In this document: positions 22,048 to 37,000 of the stretch, in pieces | Position numbering within the stretch: position 1 is the stretch's first letter | How the letters are laid out: the number at the start of each line of letters is the position of its first letter | Assembly (NCBI RefSeq): GCF_030867145.1 | Contig: NC_134433.1 | Location: 15,597,896-15,661,895, forward strand | Length of the DNA stretch: 64,000 nucleotides | Origin: Opisthocomus hoazin | Lineage: Eukaryota; Chordata; Aves; Opisthocomiformes; Opisthocomidae | Reading direction: 5' to 3' | Notes under the pieces: model-generated | What the model saw: only the letters and a program-made list of their open reading frames with translations | What the model was told of the DNA's origin: nothing | Database searches by the model: none | Position numbers and translations under genes: made by a program

Positions 22048-25000
22048 GTAAGTACCAGAAGATGACATTTGGAAAGTGTTTGCCGTTGTTTACAGGCATT
22101 AGCAGCCATCTCGGGGAGAGAGACAGAAAACCAGGAGTATTTGGTCCACTGGGTCACTTCTTTGATCAAATTCTCAAGAGCATGAGTACATGAATGATTC
22201 GGTGGCAATTCAGGTCTTTTTTGCTATCTACTTTTTATACTTGGGCTAGTTCAAATCCATTTTTTTTGAAAAAATGAGACTTGTAACTTGACAGTCTGTT
22301 TATTTTGTCTACTTTGCAATGAACAAAATGAGAAAAACTTGCAGAGCAGTGTTTCATTCCTCGTTCAGCAAACTGAGCAGAGCCTGAGGTTTGGTCAGGA
22401 CACAGAACAATCTTGTTGATGCCTTTGCAAGCGCAGCAGTAGGTTTTACAAGTCAGGCTGGAGGCTGGTGGGGGGGAGAGGGCAGCTGTCTGTGCAGTGT
22501 TCTTCACACAGAAGGCCTTGGGTCTGCTCATCAGTGCAGAACATGGGCATGGGCACTGGATCCAGCTCCTGGCATCGCTGCTGAGTCGTACCAGGAGGCT
22601 GCTGCAGAGAGGATTTTCCTTTGAGTCCGTTGCACATGTCAAGGTTTAGCCCTCAGTGTATCCGGTCTAGCGTGGTTGCCGTGCCAACATCTCTCTTGCA
22701 ACCCTAGCTGAGCAAGGAACTTTTAACAGAAATTTGGAGAAGCTGCAGTGGGAAAAAGGTAAAATATGGCTGAGTTCATTTAGAATTACTGGGCACAAGT
22801 GAATTTAGGTGATTGCAAAACCAGTGCCTTGTTTGTGTTACATGAGATTAACTTTTGGCTTCGCAGATGACCCTTTCGATAAGCCTCCATGCCGAGGTTG
22901 CTCTTCGTACCTCACAGAGCCCTACGTTAAGTGTGCTGAGTGTGGGCCTCCTCCCTTCCTCCTGTGTTTGCAGGTGAGTGCAAGGAGAAAAGCAAAGGCA
23001 TTAATTTCTATGAGAATGTCATCAAAGGCCTGTCGGGTGCCAAGCTGTTCCATGAACACATTAATAACTGGTCTTTATAAACTTGTATCAACACACTTAT
23101 TTGCTCAGGGACAGGGAAATGACAAAGAAAAGGTTGGAGGCTGAAGAGCTGAGGCACGAGCAGCTGAAAGAGATCTTTGTGAAGGCAGCCAAAGCTACCT
23201 AAAGACATGCAGTCAGCCTGACTGTGTAACGGAGCATGCCGCTGCATGTCTAGAGAGGTATCCCTTCTGTCCTTTTTTATGGCATGGAAAAGAAAAGCCA
23301 GCAAGAAACACCCTTTCCCTGTCACCACACGTTGGTTTTTTCCTCCCAAATGGAACAGAAAATTTGGGGAAAGTTTGCAATATTGATAATAATTGTTTGT
23401 GACCAGATATAGTTCTTTAAGAATTAGGTGTGTGATCCGACAACCACAGAAAGTACTGCTGATTTTAATTATTAAGTAAATAAGGTTGCATTATTCATGA
23501 CTGAAAAATGGCAAAAACCTCTAAATGTGAAAAAGGAGCTTAGCCTTGTGCTCAGATGCGTACAAAACACACAAACCTGTATTTTGTATGTTGGATAAAT
23601 TTCGCTCATTCACCTGTATTTAAAAAACCAGAAATTTAACGGTTGAAAATAGCTGCAAACCATGCTGGTGCTTCTTAAACAGAAAACCAAGATTAAAGGG
23701 AAAATGTTTTCAATACTGAAGAAATGCTCTGTGCTCTCTTCCTGGAACCACCACAAGCTGCCTTCACCTGCCTACCTTTGCCATAAATACTTACCAAAAA
23801 TGTCGATTCACAGGAGTTATGTCTGGGTGCAAAAGACAAGTAAGATACAGACCGATTTAACACAATTTTAACAAAGGTTTTTCTACCATTTTACGTTTTT
23901 CTAAAATGAAATCAGAAAAACTGAGTATCTTTTTGAGCATATCGAGTGGTCAGTTTTGGATACCCAGTGGTCAGAGAATACCAGGAAAGACAGGACCAGT
24001 CCACATGTGTTCAGGGCAGAACTCGGAGATTAACATAATGCTAATCTTGTGTTCTACAGTGTTTCACACGAGGATTTGAATACAAGAAACATCAAAGCGA
24101 TCATACTTACGAGATAATGGTAAATATTCCTTTTAGATAACACCTACTCCATCTTGAGCTTGCATAACTTCCCAGGAGTTGGACCCTTGCTTACTAACAT
24201 TACATTGAAAAGTTGAGTGATACAATTCTTTGATTCAGAGGTTTAGAACTATAAAAAAAGAAAAAGTCTTCCTTGAGAGCAAAGAAAAATACCCACCTGG
24301 AACATAATGGAATAGTGGAGATGTTTAAAGCTACATTTTTCTATTGTGCCTAGATAGCACAGTGCATCTCACCAGGCTTCCAGTTCTTCAACCATGTGAA
24401 TCAACTTCTGTTTGTCTATTCTTGTTTTTCCTCCCCCAAAATTAATAATTTTAAAAGTCTTCAGTAAATTTTGTTGTGTTTCATAGCATGACATTGTTGA
24501 GTTACAGCTGGTAGATACAACGTGTAACAGTATATTCAGAAGATCTGTAGCGACAAACTAGTTTCTGCGGTAGTTGATAACCAATGCCCTAAATAATTCA
24601 ACAATTATTTGATCAGGTTTTGTGCGCCACAGTAGAAGTTTAGAACTACCAGTATTATATACCATGTTGCCCTGTAGTTTAGATCATCTTTGCTCTTCGT
24701 GTGATCGATTATAACAGAGGATCATAGCAGTCTGATTTGCTTTTTTCCTCTCTAGACTTCCGATTTCCCTGTCTTGGATCCTAACTGGACAGCGCAAGAG
24801 GAGATGGCGCTCCTGGAAGCTGTGATGGACTGTGGATTTGGAAACTGGTGAGAATTTAGTGGCCAACGTCAGTGAATGAGGGGCAGTTTTTCCTTTCGTT
24901 TCACTGGATTTTACTGTTGAATACGTCGGTGCACACTGAATGTTCGATGGCTTATTGTGAGAGAGACACTAATTTAGCAGCTAAAGTGGAAGACTGGGGG

Positions 25001-28000
25001 AGCAGATTCTGTTTTCGAATCTGCTGTTAGATATACAAGGAAATTGTTAAAGGGTTCTTGTGAGGTGCAGGGCACCTCCAGTGAAGTACAAAGTTCCCTC
25101 AATTCGCATTAAGGTCACTAGGTTTTGAAGGAGCTCAACTATTGCATGAGATTTTCCGTGCCTCAGTTTACTCCTATGTAAAAACCAACATTTCTTACCT
25201 TGTGTGGTTTTGGTTTGCTGACGGTTGACTGGCTAGGTATTGTTATTTTTGGAGGTTTTCTGCTTCTCTGTCATATTTAGGATAGAGCACTGGAAATACT
25301 TCATATTTTTACATTATGTTCTGTTAAGTTGATTTCCGTAGTTGCTACAGGATTTTTATGCATTTGTAAATAAAGGAGATTTCTAGTCATGAGTTATCTC
25401 TCTTCTCCTTCATGAAAAACTAGCTGTATTAAAATACAGAACTCCAGACTTCACTGAAACAGAACTGTGAGTTCTTACATGTACTTTGCTGTCAAGATTA
25501 AGACTGAAAACTGGTTGCAGTTATGTTCTGCAAGTATGCTGCCTAGTACGCATTGCCCTACTTAGCAATACAAGTAATCTTAACTTTTTCCTTAAACACT
25601 TGGCTTTTTTCAGCCTTTACCAAATAAAGGAAAAACTGACTTTTCTCCCTGGAATCCCTTGCATCCAGTTTTCAATTTAACAGAAATTAAAATGATTGCT
25701 GCTGGTGGATTTTATTTTTTCTTTTAAGTCCTCAACTTACACAGCCATTCTATTAAGACAAAATACTTCATGTTTCTAGTCAACCACTTTTCCAAGAAAG
25801 TTTGGCAAAGGTTTCTAGAATGTATTTTGTACAACCATTTCAATGCTTAAAAAAAACCTGTTTAACATCACTACAGGAAAGGTGAAAGCACTACCCAGTT
25901 AAAATTGCAAGGGAAACTTGAGAAGCAGAAAGCACTTCTGGACTTTGAATTTACCATTACCTGGAGACAGTAAAATGTACAAGAAGCTCTTAAATAGCAA
26001 CACTAAATTTCAAGCATGTAAAAGATTTGGTATGTTCCATCAGCCAGGGAGTTTCTCATGTCAAGACAGTGAATTGCATTGCTCGTGACCACCAGAAAAG
26101 TGCTCCCCAGCGCTGTATCAAACGTGTGAGTCTTGGCTCAGTGTTAGTACGCAAAACGTGAATTCAGCCATCATCACAGATCAGTTCTCTGCACACACTG
26201 TCATCAATCTCTTGTCCAAAATTATCTTTTCCCACTAGAGAAACAAAAAAAACCCTCAATGTTTGTGTTCTTCGATTAAGCCTCCCCCTCTCCCCACTTC
26301 AGGCAGGACGTGGCCAACCAGATGTGTACAAAGTCCAAGGAGGAGTGTGAGAAACATTATATGAAACACTTTATCAACAATCCCTTGTTTGCATCTACCT
26401 TACTGAACCTGAAGCAGGCGGAGGAGGCGCAGCACAGCGAAACAGCCATTCCTTTCCACCGTGAGTATCCCCTGCCCACCAGCAGGCGCAGGGAGCTTCC
26501 CCGCAAGGTCTCTGCCCTTCCAAAACTGGAACGAGCAGCCTTTGGAGAAAGGCGTGCACCACACGTGCAGTTTGCTTTCCTTCCCAGAAGGAGAGCTTGT
26601 GCTGATGGCTAACTTGAATAATGTTAGTCGCAGGGTTCTCTTCACACTGTATTAAATTGTTGGTGTATCAAATAAACAAGACTGCCAGTTCAGTGGGGAC
26701 AGGGAGGGGACAGAGTGGCCTGCTACAAACATCAGGTTCTCGAAACCCGAAGTTCCTGCGCAGCCAGTGGACGTGGTCACTCACAGAAATCACCGCAGCA
26801 AAAGCCTGGGTGTGCACGTGCACTTAAAGGACGAGCCACCTCCAAGCTACTTCACACGTGGCAGGGTATAACAGCGTGTCCTTCGAGGTAGATACCAGTG
26901 TGAGTTCTCACCCTGATGCTGGGGTGGTTCCTTTTCTTGTCCAGACCCTGCATAGAAATCTTAACTGAGAAGGGATTTCTACCTTGAAAACATTTCACCT
27001 GATTATCCGCTGCGTACCAGGCCTAACCACTGAAGTGATTTGTCATAAAATCATTCCCTTTAAACTAGGCTGAGTTCACACCTCTCTCTTTAAAACTGCC
27101 TTTTAAAAAGTGGATGTTAAACTTCAGCAATTGAACAAATTTTCAGTTTTCCTGAAATTTAACGTCTTTAGAATTCCCCCAGTCTCGCAGCTGTTCCATT
27201 ATAAAGCTCCCCAGAATGGCTGGATAAAAAGATTGCTTGGTATCTGGGGGTTTCAGTTTCACGATCAAGTGGTTGGAGCTAAAGCGGTGGGAGCTTGACA
27301 GTTTTGGTTCTGTCCCTGGCTGTCATTGATTTTTGTATGTGACCTGGGCCAAGAGAAACTCTCTGTGCCTCAGCTTGCTTTATCGGTAGCGTGGGACTTA
27401 CAATGCTTAGCTCCTTCACGAGCGTGTTGTGAGCTTTGGTCCATGACTGTCTGTAAAACACTGAGCTCCTCAGCTGGGAGGCACTGTAAAAATTCAGAGT
27501 TGTATAGCTTTAATTGCACCTCTCTGCAAATGGCACCCAGAAGATGGCAGATGTAACACCCCTGTTGCTATTAACTAAAAGAACTTGCACGCTGAGAGCG
27601 AGAGATCTGCAGAGGTTTGCCAGGGGGATGCTGAGCTCTGCAATGTAGAGTTTACATTTTATAACCTATTTATTACCTGGAATTTCTGTGTTTGACTTTT
27701 GAGAATGCGATGAAGATCTCGGATTACTGCATTTTTCTCTGGACGAGCTTGGGTCTTTTTCTGAAAATGACGCTGAATGAAAGCCCAATGAGAGTGTTTT
27801 TCTTCAACTAATTATTCCCACTTTTCCTGCAAAAGAAACAACTATTTAACTATTTACAGATGGTTGAAAAAAGACCCAAAGCCCCACACACCAACTAAAA
27901 ACCTGTATTTTTTCAGCTGCTGATGATCCCCCACGGCCTACCTTTGATTCCTTGCTCTCCAGGGATATGGCAGGGTACATGCCAGCGAGAGCTGACTTTG

Positions 28001-31000
28001 TGGAGGTAAGACTCTCTCTTCTCCCGTTATTTTAAATGTGCTACTGAATGCAAGCTCAGCAGACGCACACTTGTTTGCCCCCGCCTATAGCTCTTCACCC
28101 TTCCTATACAAAACGTTAGAAGAGAGGACAGGAGAGAGAGTGATTCAAGCAAGGATTTAATTACCGAGGTGGTGCTGCGAGCCTGGCGAGCTGCTAGCAG
28201 GCGGTCTGCGCGGCGCTGGCTCTGCGTCGGGGCCGTGGGCCGTCCTGCTGCCACCAGCCAGATGTCCAGCGATGAATGGCTCTTACGTAAGCGGACTAGA
28301 TGTCGTGAATTAGATGCTTAGCGAAAGGGGTCAGCTTCAGCGCCTCTCTCTTTCCTTTGCCTGAGAGAAGCACATATGAGCCGGATCCAAAGATGGCTTG
28401 AAAGACCCGCATTGTTTTCAGGGTTTTTAGCTGTGGGCCCAGGGCCCCAATTCCTGTTGCAAAACAAGCTCCTGTACATGAAGTAATGAATTCGGCCGTA
28501 TAGGGGCATGTTGTTTTTGTGCCTTTGAGCAGAATTTCCACCATGGTGTGGGAGTCATGGAGATTACCTGATTATTTCTCATTCTCCTGTCACAGCATCC
28601 TGTTCCAGCTCCAGCCATGGGGCTGCAGATTACACATTCCCTAGTTAAAGCTCCCCTGTGATGTACGTTGCTCAAGGAGGGAACCTTATACAACTGTGTA
28701 TGAGTAACTATCTCTGCTTTCAGCGTTTCTACGCATGTTGAAGCTTGTTACCAATTTTTTAGTGCTAGTTAGTGACAATTTATTAATCACCTCTGAACAG
28801 GAGTTTGACAACTATGCTGAATGGGATTTGAGAGATATTGATTTTGTAGAAGATGATTCAGACATTTTGCATGGTAAGTCCTGTATTTTTGTTCATTATC
28901 TGAAAGCGTTTCAGAGTGCCTACACAGCATTTCATTGGGTCTCTTCTTCTCTACACACTTTTTAAAAAGTGAACATACACTTTTAAAGATCTCACTTCTG
29001 TGCGCTGGGATTTAAACACTGACATTTCTGTGGTCCTCCCTTTCAAATCTCTTTTAAAAGCTCTTAATATTCATTCAAGCTGGTTTACCAGCACCGTCAT
29101 CCGTACCCTCATGCCTGTCTCCCTCCCGCTGCACGGTTCAGCCATTTGAGATGTCTCCTACCAGCCTCCTGTTTAAGCTGCCGATCTGAGCGCGAAAGTC
29201 AGCTTTCCTCACCTCGTCAGCCATCGCAAAGCTGTGCAGGGCCAGGCCCTTTGGTCTGCCTAGCTCAGCGTCCCGTTAGTACCCCACCGCAGATGCACAG
29301 GAAAAGAACGCAAGAGAAGGCGAGTGTAGGCAGATGCTTTTCCTGGCCTATCTCCCACATTCCCTGCAGTAATAAGTTTAGCAGCTTCTTGAGCCACGGG
29401 CTGTGTTCAGACCATTTTGACCAAAGGACCGCTCCTCCATGAACGTAGCTAACTACTGTTAGAACTATATATATTTGTACTTTCACCCCCATAACGTCCC
29501 GTAGCTGTGAGCTCCACAATTGAGTTAGGAGTTGTACAATTTAATTATGTGTTGTGTGAAAAAAGACTTCCTTCTGTCCGTCAAATCTTTCACCTGATAG
29601 TTTCATTGGATGCTCTCTAGTCCGTTCTTCAGCTGTCTGCAGTATTTAGTGTAGGATGTCAGGCCTTTGCCCTGTGAAAGCTGTTTGGCAGAGGTTATGG
29701 AGCGTGACCAACTACATTTTCGATCTCTTAGCTCAGGAGCTCTGGCATCTTCCTTCCCACAGCTGTCCTAGATCTGCCCACGTGAGAGAGAATGCCTCTA
29801 AAGAGCGAAGTCCCAGGGTCTCGCCAGCTGTTTTTCTTTTACATGAGGCATCTTGGGGAGAGAAAGAATTCTTTTCTAAAAAACTTTGGAATTAGATCTT
29901 TCCCTTCTCCAAGTTAATACAAAAAGAAGAAGCCACATCCTCCCCGTCCTGCAGTTTTAAAGATCTCACATGCTGACTTTGCTTGACCGCTGGAGAATAT
30001 TTTGCAACCTAATTGCAGGATTGCGTACGGTAGAAAATGGCTCAACATCTGAGTCTGAAGGCAGGGTCAGGCACTTGGATGACTTCCGAAAGCTTTGTGC
30101 TTTCCAGTTCACAGGCAGGGAAGGTGGCGAGGCAGCCCTGGAGGCCCAGGTTCCGGGAATCCCTCCCGAGCGTGCCTGGCCCACAGCTCGCAGGCAGCGG
30201 CTCGAGCCTCCGGCGCTGCCCCAGCCCTGCCCACCAGCAAGCTGCTTCTTACCCTGGATCTCACAGAAACGTCCCTGAAAAGCAGCCCTGGGGCTGCCTT
30301 CCGCACCTGCTCGAGACACATTTTTGCTGGCCAAACAGCCAACTTTTCTTTTGTTAAGGTAAACATGTAAAAGAGGGTTTTAACACATTTTATAGCCCAG
30401 AGAAGCCCAGATGGGGTCTTGCAGCATAGACTAAGTATCAGGGTTGTGACAAAGTCCTCGTTTCTTTTCCTGCCATACATTAAACCTAACTGGGTTCAAG
30501 ATAGATTTTTGAAACCTGCTTTTAACCCTACTTTTATATTCCATTTTCTGCAAGTTCCTGAAGCTAGACCCTGAGAACACATCACCCAGAGTCATTTCTC
30601 TGGTCTCTCCTTCTTTGTTTCACAAGTCACTAATCAGTGCTGCAGTGGCTGGCTTGCACGTTAACACAGGAAGATTTGATGCTTTCACTGGAACAGAATT
30701 CCCCCTTCTTCTGTTTCCTGCACATTGCTCTGCTTTTCCTGAAATTTTGCAAAAATCATTTTATAAAAAGTTCGAGATCTACTCTGCTTGACCTCTGTTT
30801 CCTGGTATCGCTGCATTTTCCCCGTTATATTTTCCTGTGTCGCTCCAAATGAGCTCTCAGTGTTTCCACAAGAAAGAAGAACGCAATTTAATACAAGGTG
30901 GAAAGACTCCCCGGCAGCTTTTTCTGAGGAACATGGAAACCTGCACCTGCTGCCTCACCCGCTCCTCCCACCGCCCAGGAGCTCGCAGAGGCTGCTCAGT

Positions 31001-34000
31001 CCCTTCTTGATCTTAGTGAGATGGTAGAAATTGTATGAAATCTCTCCGATTTCAATTAACTCGCTGAACTGGTAACTTCCATTCAGTACTTGCAATGCAG
31101 TAAGTGCATGCATAGATATATTGCAGTTAAACAAAAACATAATGGACAGATCGAAAGAAACTAGTTACAAATCTAATTCAGACTGAACTATAAACTTAGT
31201 CATTTATCTTTTTCTGGGCTTTTTCTCCCCCTTCCTTCTCATGTAAGTGATTTTTACTTCCAACACTGGAAAGGAATTGCTGAAACCGCAAGTTTAGAAG
31301 GGAGTGGAAATAGACTGCAGCTCTGGCTGTATGGTAGTGAAATTTTGTTTTGTAAGATACAAAGCAGTCAACATCCTGCTAAACATTAAATGATGTTTAT
31401 TCTTTTGTGAAAGTTCCTGCCATGCTCTTCAGGCGGATACTCTGTCTGCCTAGGGTCCTGCCTTCCTCCAGGGAGGGCGGATTTGGATTGTAGACACCGA
31501 GTTTGTACCACGCAAGGCGCGGGCTGGATAGGCAGCCTGTTTGCTTTGATTAGTTTGCATTCTTCCCATTATTTGGGCCTTGCATGCCAAGCAGAGGTTA
31601 GCTAGCGTGAAACAAAGGTCTCACTCATTAGTGTTCAGAAAAGTTTTTGCAGACCAGACGAGGCTGAAGAGGAATGAAAAGCAAAGAAACTGTTTTGGAC
31701 ACACTCTGGAGAAACCAAAATATTTTGATTTTTCGGAACGGAGAAAGGAGCCTTGAATTTCTGCCTATCACTGGATCCTTCAAAGCCGCTCTGACCATCT
31801 CAAAGAACCTAATAATTTTTCCAAAATGGACACTTTGAACATGATGTCGGCTTGGATTATCTGAAGTTAGCAGTACAAACAGCTGCCTCCCTGGTATAAT
31901 CCATGGGGAAAAGCACAGACAAATCATTTCCATTCGTACAGCATCTCTTTTCTCATTTCAATGCGGCATGTAGCAGTATAGTAGTCTGAGTAATTCATGC
32001 ATTCCAGATCTTGTAATCGGCTGTTCCTGTGTGAATATGTCTATTAAAAACAAAACCCCTCCAAAAGTGCATGTGGCAGCAAGTACTAATTTTTCTATAA
32101 GCAGAAGCTCCATTTTTTCCTTCATTTGTTCTCATTAATGTTCCTTCCTCTCCCCAGCTGATCATAATTTCTTTCAGAATGTTGTGCACTCAGGTGAAAG
32201 CATCAGAATGCAATGGTTATAGGTGCATAATTACTTGTGATATTTATAGAGGTTCTCCAATGCAATTTCTGCATGTACTCATTAAGTTCTGCCCACACAC
32301 ACCCCAGAAAATAACGTGTTAGCTTAGCTTGCAGAGGTTTTAAAAATATAAAAATATTTTCCATAAATTGGCACCGATTCCAGCACTTAGTAATGTATTT
32401 CATTCATGTTTAACTTACTGCATTTCCCAATTCCTGGTCCCCACGTTTAAGCCAGAAGAGTTTGCTACCTATGCTTGTTCTTAAATTAGGAAACTTAAAA
32501 TTCCTCTTTATGAAATTACCGGATGATTCTTGAGCACTCTGGTTGTGCCAGAAATTTGTGAAAAGAAGTGAGAATATTGTACCGGCCCTCCTGTCTTCAT
32601 ACATGATCTTTTGCTCCCAGATTAACATCAAATGAGTTTTGTATAGATTGAAGATTCTTTCGCTAATAGAGGATCAGCAAGCGTGACTCACAGCTGTCGG
32701 CTCCTGAGCTGATACGCACGGCCTTTGGGCTTTAGCTGTCCCTGCTTAGAAGGAATTTTATGACCCAGAGGACTGCACAGATGAATTACCTAGACGCTAG
32801 GGGCTTCCTGGTGTTTACGTATAAATACATATCTTAAAGTAGACACATAACCACACTGCTTTCTTAATTGCATTATTAATTATTTATTGGAGAGCGCAAT
32901 CAATAAGCTGCCAGAATCAGTTATGCTTTTTTCTTGTGGCTACAGACCACGGGATGGATTCTGGATTCTGTCGCGCTTGGGCCACCCCTGGTCACAGCAC
33001 TGGGCTGGAAGGGGACGTGCTCTCGCTGAGTTTCAGAGCTGCGTGTTGTCTCTCCAGACTGTAAACCCACTCTCAAGTCTCAGGCCTCTTCCTTCTGGGA
33101 GCACGTTGAAATGATTAACAGAAAGGAAAAAAAGCCAACCAGGAAACCAGCCAACTCTACGCTGATTTAATGACCTAGAATTTTTGCATTATTTAACAGA
33201 ACGAGGGAAGGGAAGGTGATAGGTGTCTCCTTAACTTTTCTTTCAAGAATTTACCAAGAAGGTTTATGAACATAACGGTTACAGGAGAAAGAAGCTGAAG
33301 GCTCTCCGAGTGGATCAGCCAGACCGCAGACAGATTTGATTTTGAAAAGGATGTGATTTCTAACGAGCATGGCTTTTTCCTGTGCTGCTTCACATTGCCG
33401 TGAACTATTTTCTTTGTTCTTTTGGCAGAGAGAGAAGTTCGGAAGCTAACAAGCTAAAATCTTGTAGATGTTTTTAAGAACTGTAGCAAAGGCTACTTTG
33501 AATCTTCACAGTTCAGAACTGTCTGTCTGTTTTTTGGAGTTCCTTGTTCTGTGCAAAGAAGCCTTTGTCCAAAGATGATACCTCAGATCCTTAAATCTGA
33601 TAAATCTGCTTTTCAGGCGGAGAAATACTTAACAATTGCTTGTGTGGAGGAACAAATAAGTGCTAACAGTAAAACAGTCTAAGAAGGAAGAGGAAAAGAG
33701 CTCTCAGGATCTACCTAGGTTCATATTTACAGGCAGTAATGTACTTGGAAGGAGAAAGGAAAAGAATGCTTCTACAGGTAGCATGTAGAGTCTGCAGAAG
33801 GTTTCCCTGTAGTCAGTCTATGCCCCTGTAAAATTGCCACAGGATTTTTAAAACAGCAAAGTAGAGTGACCATTTCAGCCTACCATAAAGGCTTAAAAAT
33901 TAGCCTACTACAGTGATTACTGAAGTATTCTGTAATCTTTTTATTGTTATTATTTTGCAGCTCTGAAGATTGCAGTTGTAGATATCTATCATTCCAGGTT

Positions 34001-37000
34001 AAAGGAAAGACAGAGAAGAAAAAAGTGAGTTTTCAAGCAATAACTGCATTCCTTTGCTTCATTACCATCTTTTGCTCCCCAGTGTTGTCCTAATCCTAAG
34101 CATAATTGAATTCCTCTAGCATCCTTGCAGGTGATCCCCATGCATGGAGACCTTCTGCTATGAGATTTGCATGGCAGACTTCATCTTGGATGTGGGGTTC
34201 TCCTTCTGTGCACAGATGAAGATCAGGCCCATGGCTTTAGGAACGGTACCAGCCCAGAAAACACAGATGAACAGACCCTGAGACTCATTAGCACACATGG
34301 TTAACAAAGGACCTCTGCACACCGTAACTGCCCTTTGAACTCTCAGAAGAAGTTACTAATTGTGAAAACCCTTTTTCTATTCCTCTTTAGTGCATGAAAA
34401 TCATGTACGCAGTGCTCTTCATATTACTGTCCCTAATCCAGTGATACAGAACTAGCTAAGCTTCTAGCACACCTTGTGAGATCGCATAGCCATTTTGCAG
34501 AATGAGAAACTGAAATACTATCTGGGAAACCGGCCACGGACCTAGGGCTAGGAACCAGGAAAAGAAGCGAGTCGTTGTTCTTTTTGTTCCCTGTGTAATG
34601 CTGATGGACTGCACAGAGTTCATTTTCTGCTTTAGGGAAAAGAAGAAAAAGCTGTCAGTCTGTGACTAATTGCTAGACCCCCACTTTCTCCATAGAAATG
34701 TTTTCATCATTATTTTTAATTCTGAGTGGTCCATAAGTTAGTTTTCCACAGTGTTTAATGAAGATAACTATATTGCTGACATGAGTTTGAATAATTTATT
34801 CAGTTCATTTGACAGCTTTTTAGAATGACTCAATCTATTCGTTAAATTCAATTTTATTATAACTTTCAAATACTTTTTTCAATATTTAAAATTATATCTT
34901 GCTGTATTACTCCCTGCTGGAAGAATTAGTAATTTAGAGTAAGACTCCTTCATTCCTTCTCCTCGTAATGCAGCATAGCTCTGCTGAATAACAGGTGAGA
35001 GTTGATATCTATTGCCCTGATTCTTTATAATTCATAAATAAAAAATATTTCTGTAGTATAATTCCCATTATGATGAATCATGTTGTGCTAAAAGAAAGTG
35101 TCATGAGGCTCAGTTACATAACTCAGTCGGTGCCAGTTTGTGTAAAGTTTCTACAGCAGGATGGGACAAACATCTGATAAATGAGATAAAAATGCAGAAA
35201 GTCTCCTCTACGTGGGACAGGAATACTGTTATACATACTAAAGAAAATGTAAGGGATTTTACAGAGCTAATTCCAACCTGACCTTGAGGGGCCCAACTGT
35301 GTAGTATCTCTTATCATTTGCAAAAGTCAGGTGGTTGTGGAATCACCACATAGCGATGCCCACACGCCGCTTCCTGAAACCGGTGACAAACGTATTTGTC
35401 ACGCGCTTGGAATTCTCTTACCTGCCTTTTCACACTGCTCGTTTCCCTGAGCCTGTCAGGAGCATTTCAAACATTCTCCTCTTTTTGAAATCTAAGCTGT
35501 CATGGGAAACTTCCCTCATCCTGCTCCCAGTGGTGAAATTTAGAGTCCATCTCTCGCCCTTGCTCTAGCAGAGGGACATGTGTCTCTCTCTGAAGCAGGA
35601 CATCAGGCTTCATGAGACACTATTTTACCTCCAATTTTGGAAGGACAGGTTGTAAGACACCGTAGATGCGAAATCTGCGTCTAAAGAAGCAATTTCAGAC
35701 CTTTAAAGCGATCGTAGCTCCCTTTGTGCTTAGTGCTTGGTCAGAGTGGGACTACTGCACGCTACTGTCCACAATTTACCCTGATGAAAGCCGTGCTGCC
35801 TCACTACATCACGTTTCTCAGCTAGCCAGCTCAAGGGCTATGGAACTTTCATACGTGGTTAGTTTTAGACGCCTCTGATGGTCTAAATCAAAGTTTCTTC
35901 TGAAGCCTTTGTATTTATGAGGTAATACACAAATTAATGCCTTTTATTAACACCATTTTGCTCTCAATTACAGAATTATAAGAGATCATGGCCTAATCAA
36001 CCTCAGAAAATTTCAGAGTGAGTATCAGGTGTAACTGCTGCACTTCAAAGTGGCCTCTGGTCAGGAAGCAAAACGTCGCGTGTTCACTGTTTCCAGTGCA
36101 CCGCTGGGGTTTGCTCGTGCTGGACCATATTCAGATGGTCTGAATTCCAGCAGATTTCCTGCCCCAGCTGTTTCCAGCCGGCTGGCTCTAACTACTCCCA
36201 GCTCAGTTTTTTCGTTATTGCCTCAGAATTGCTCTTCAGAAGGATTTCAGGCTCCGCTGGGTAGGGAGGGGGGTGAAGATGAAATCTAGGCCTTTTAAGT
36301 GTATATCTCGCTATTCTAAGAAATGATCAAACAATATTTAAATATCACCCTTCGTGCTTGTGGAATTGTAAGGATGGGGTAATTTTGTTGCTTTTTACTC
36401 AGCAATTTGTAGTTGTGACACCAAAACGGCCGCGGAGTGTACCAAACCGGCGTCTCTGGGCAGTTCACAGAGGCTTGTAGTCACCTCAGGTTCCACTGGG
36501 TTTCATTTCTTCTCACAGCAGGAGTTACAAGGTCTGTCGCTTTTATTCCCCCTCTAGTTTTGGAAAGGCGATATCCAAAGGAGGTTCAAGACCTTTATGA
36601 GACAATGCGACGATTTGCACGAATTCTTGGACCGGTAGAGCATGATAAGTTCATTGAAAGCCACGCCTGTAAGTATTTTGAGGATTTTAGCATATATGTT
36701 CTTCAACAGGCTTAATGAGGGGTTGCATCATCTACAATCTTTCCTAAATATACACCACTCCTGGAGGGCAGGAGGTTGTTTTTCCCCTTCTCCCCCATCT
36801 AACTACCTCAGAAAAACAGTTGTGGTCTGATACATTAAATGAGCAGCAGGTGTGTTTTCCACTAAACTGTGTCTGAATTCTTTCTTTGATTTCTCGGTTG
36901 ACTGAACATTCTGGTCATGTGCTAGATGTAGTGTTTTCTTATCAAAAGACCACTATTCATTCACTGGGACTCCATGTCACTGAAAGAACAAAATCCCTGA

